Assembly (NCBI RefSeq): GCF_039822285.1
Contig: NZ_JBAJEY010000001.1
Coordinates: forward strand, 558,001 to 622,000
Direction: 5' to 3'
DNA: 64,000 nt
Source of the DNA: Thiofaba sp039822285
GTDB lineage: Bacteria > Pseudomonadota > Gammaproteobacteria > Halothiobacillales > Halothiobacillaceae
Shown here: one piece after another, positions 63,685 through 64,000 of the stretch
Numbering within the stretch: the stretch's first letter is position 1
How the letters are laid out: every line of letters starts with the position of its first letter
Program-made: the position numbers and the translations under genes
The notes under the pieces: model-generated
What the model was told of the DNA's origin: nothing
The model's database searches: none
The model's input: only the letters and a program-made list of their open reading frames with translations

Positions 63685-64000
63685 TGGCCCATACGATCGA
63701 AGACCAGACGCTCGCCCTCGCCGGCATCGTCCAGGCCTGCCTGTTGGTGCGCGAATTGGCGCACCATGGCCAAGCGCCGTCCCACGCGCAGGCGGCCAGC
63801 CTCGCGAGCCTGTTCCGCATCGACGCAAGCGACGTCCCCGCCGTGTACGGCGGGGTCAGGCAGGTCGGCGAAGGCCTGCGCCACCTGCGCAAACAACTGG
63901 CCGGGCAAGCCGGCAACCAGGACATCGAGGTCACCCGCCACGTCCTCACCCTGATCCAACTGGCCGGCCAGCTGCTGCGCCTGCCGGACATGCTGCAGCA
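63684..64000 (+). CDS. hflD: HflD (lysogenisation regulator), N-terminal part
   Basis: Partial gene, 105 codons visible before the right edge. MAHTIEDQTLALAGIVQACLLVRELAHHG and FRIDASDVPAVYGGV match the HflD/DUF489 helical family. ATG overlaps the mnmA stop (TGATG). In E. coli it binds phage lambda CII; its general role is unclear. purB would be the expected next gene. Confidence 0.92.
   Translation, partial: MAHTIEDQTLALAGIVQACLLVRELAHHGQAPSHAQAASLASLFRIDASDVPAVYGGVRQVGEGLRHLRKQLAGQAGNQDIEVTRHVLTLIQLAGQLLRLPDMLQ

Overview
The window is about 64 kb of dense, GC-rich chromosomal DNA. The gene content points to a free-living, non-enteric gammaproteobacterium: fur/bamE, rnfH-ratA, yafS-rnhA-dnaQ, petABC-sspAB, an mla operon running into murA and hisGDC, kdsDC-lptCAB-rpoN-ptsN-rapZ, fabAB and nudJ-mnmA-hflD, together with a short-form HisG and a membrane-bound bc1 complex. 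No rRNA, tRNA, CRISPR or prophage was seen, so genus cannot be fixed from the window. A Chromatiales-like lineage is a reasonable guess only.

Layout. 0-7.3 kb: iron regulator, outer-membrane assembly, SmpB, DNA repair/replication genes (rnhA, dnaQ) and the ClpXP adaptor pair sspAB. 7.4-10 kb: cytochrome bc1 operon. 10-15.6 kb: Nif3-like protein, a membrane protein and hisG-hisD-hisC, with a HEPN/nucleotidyltransferase toxin-antitoxin pair wedged between hisD and hisC. 15.6-20.1 kb: a composite transposon, two 1321-bp IS5-type copies bracketing an AT-richer type II restriction-modification system closely resembling EcoRV, with a 4-bp TTAG target duplication around the whole unit. 20.1-27.3 kb: murA preceded on the same strand by mlaB, mlaC, a TolC-like gene, mlaD, mlaE, mlaF, a DUF72-like gene and a SUMF1-like gene, most with overlapping start and stop codons. 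27.4-35.1 kb: LPS genes kdsD-kdsC-lptCAB, then rpoN and a regulatory phosphotransfer cluster (PtsN, HPr kinase, RapZ, EIIA, HPr). 35.2-42.7 kb: fabAB, an orphan coiled-coil gene, thrC, hom, alaA. 42.8-46 kb: an accessory patch with a GHKL ATPase and an AT-rich TerB/PH-like gene. 46-55 kb: ycaO, a FIST sensor coupled to a GGDEF-EAL protein, a PAS-GAF-PAS-GGDEF protein and dodecin. 55-64 kb: CarS-like CDP-alcohol synthase, metallophosphoesterase, cytochrome c, YgiQ, icd and nudJ-mnmA-hflD.

The window is rich in miniature mobile repeats. Two families have terminal inverted repeats and target duplications. One family (3 copies) keeps a multi-hairpin architecture although the stem sequences differ, its ends resemble the IS5-type ends, and two of its copies sit on the stop codons of dnaQ and murA. 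A second family (2 copies, about 195 bp) has 17-bp terminal repeats and about 9-bp duplications. Other palindromic repeats lie in frame inside hprK and ygiQ. These repeats, the EcoRV-like composite transposon, the TolC gene inside mla and the FIST/c-di-GMP pair are the most interesting items.
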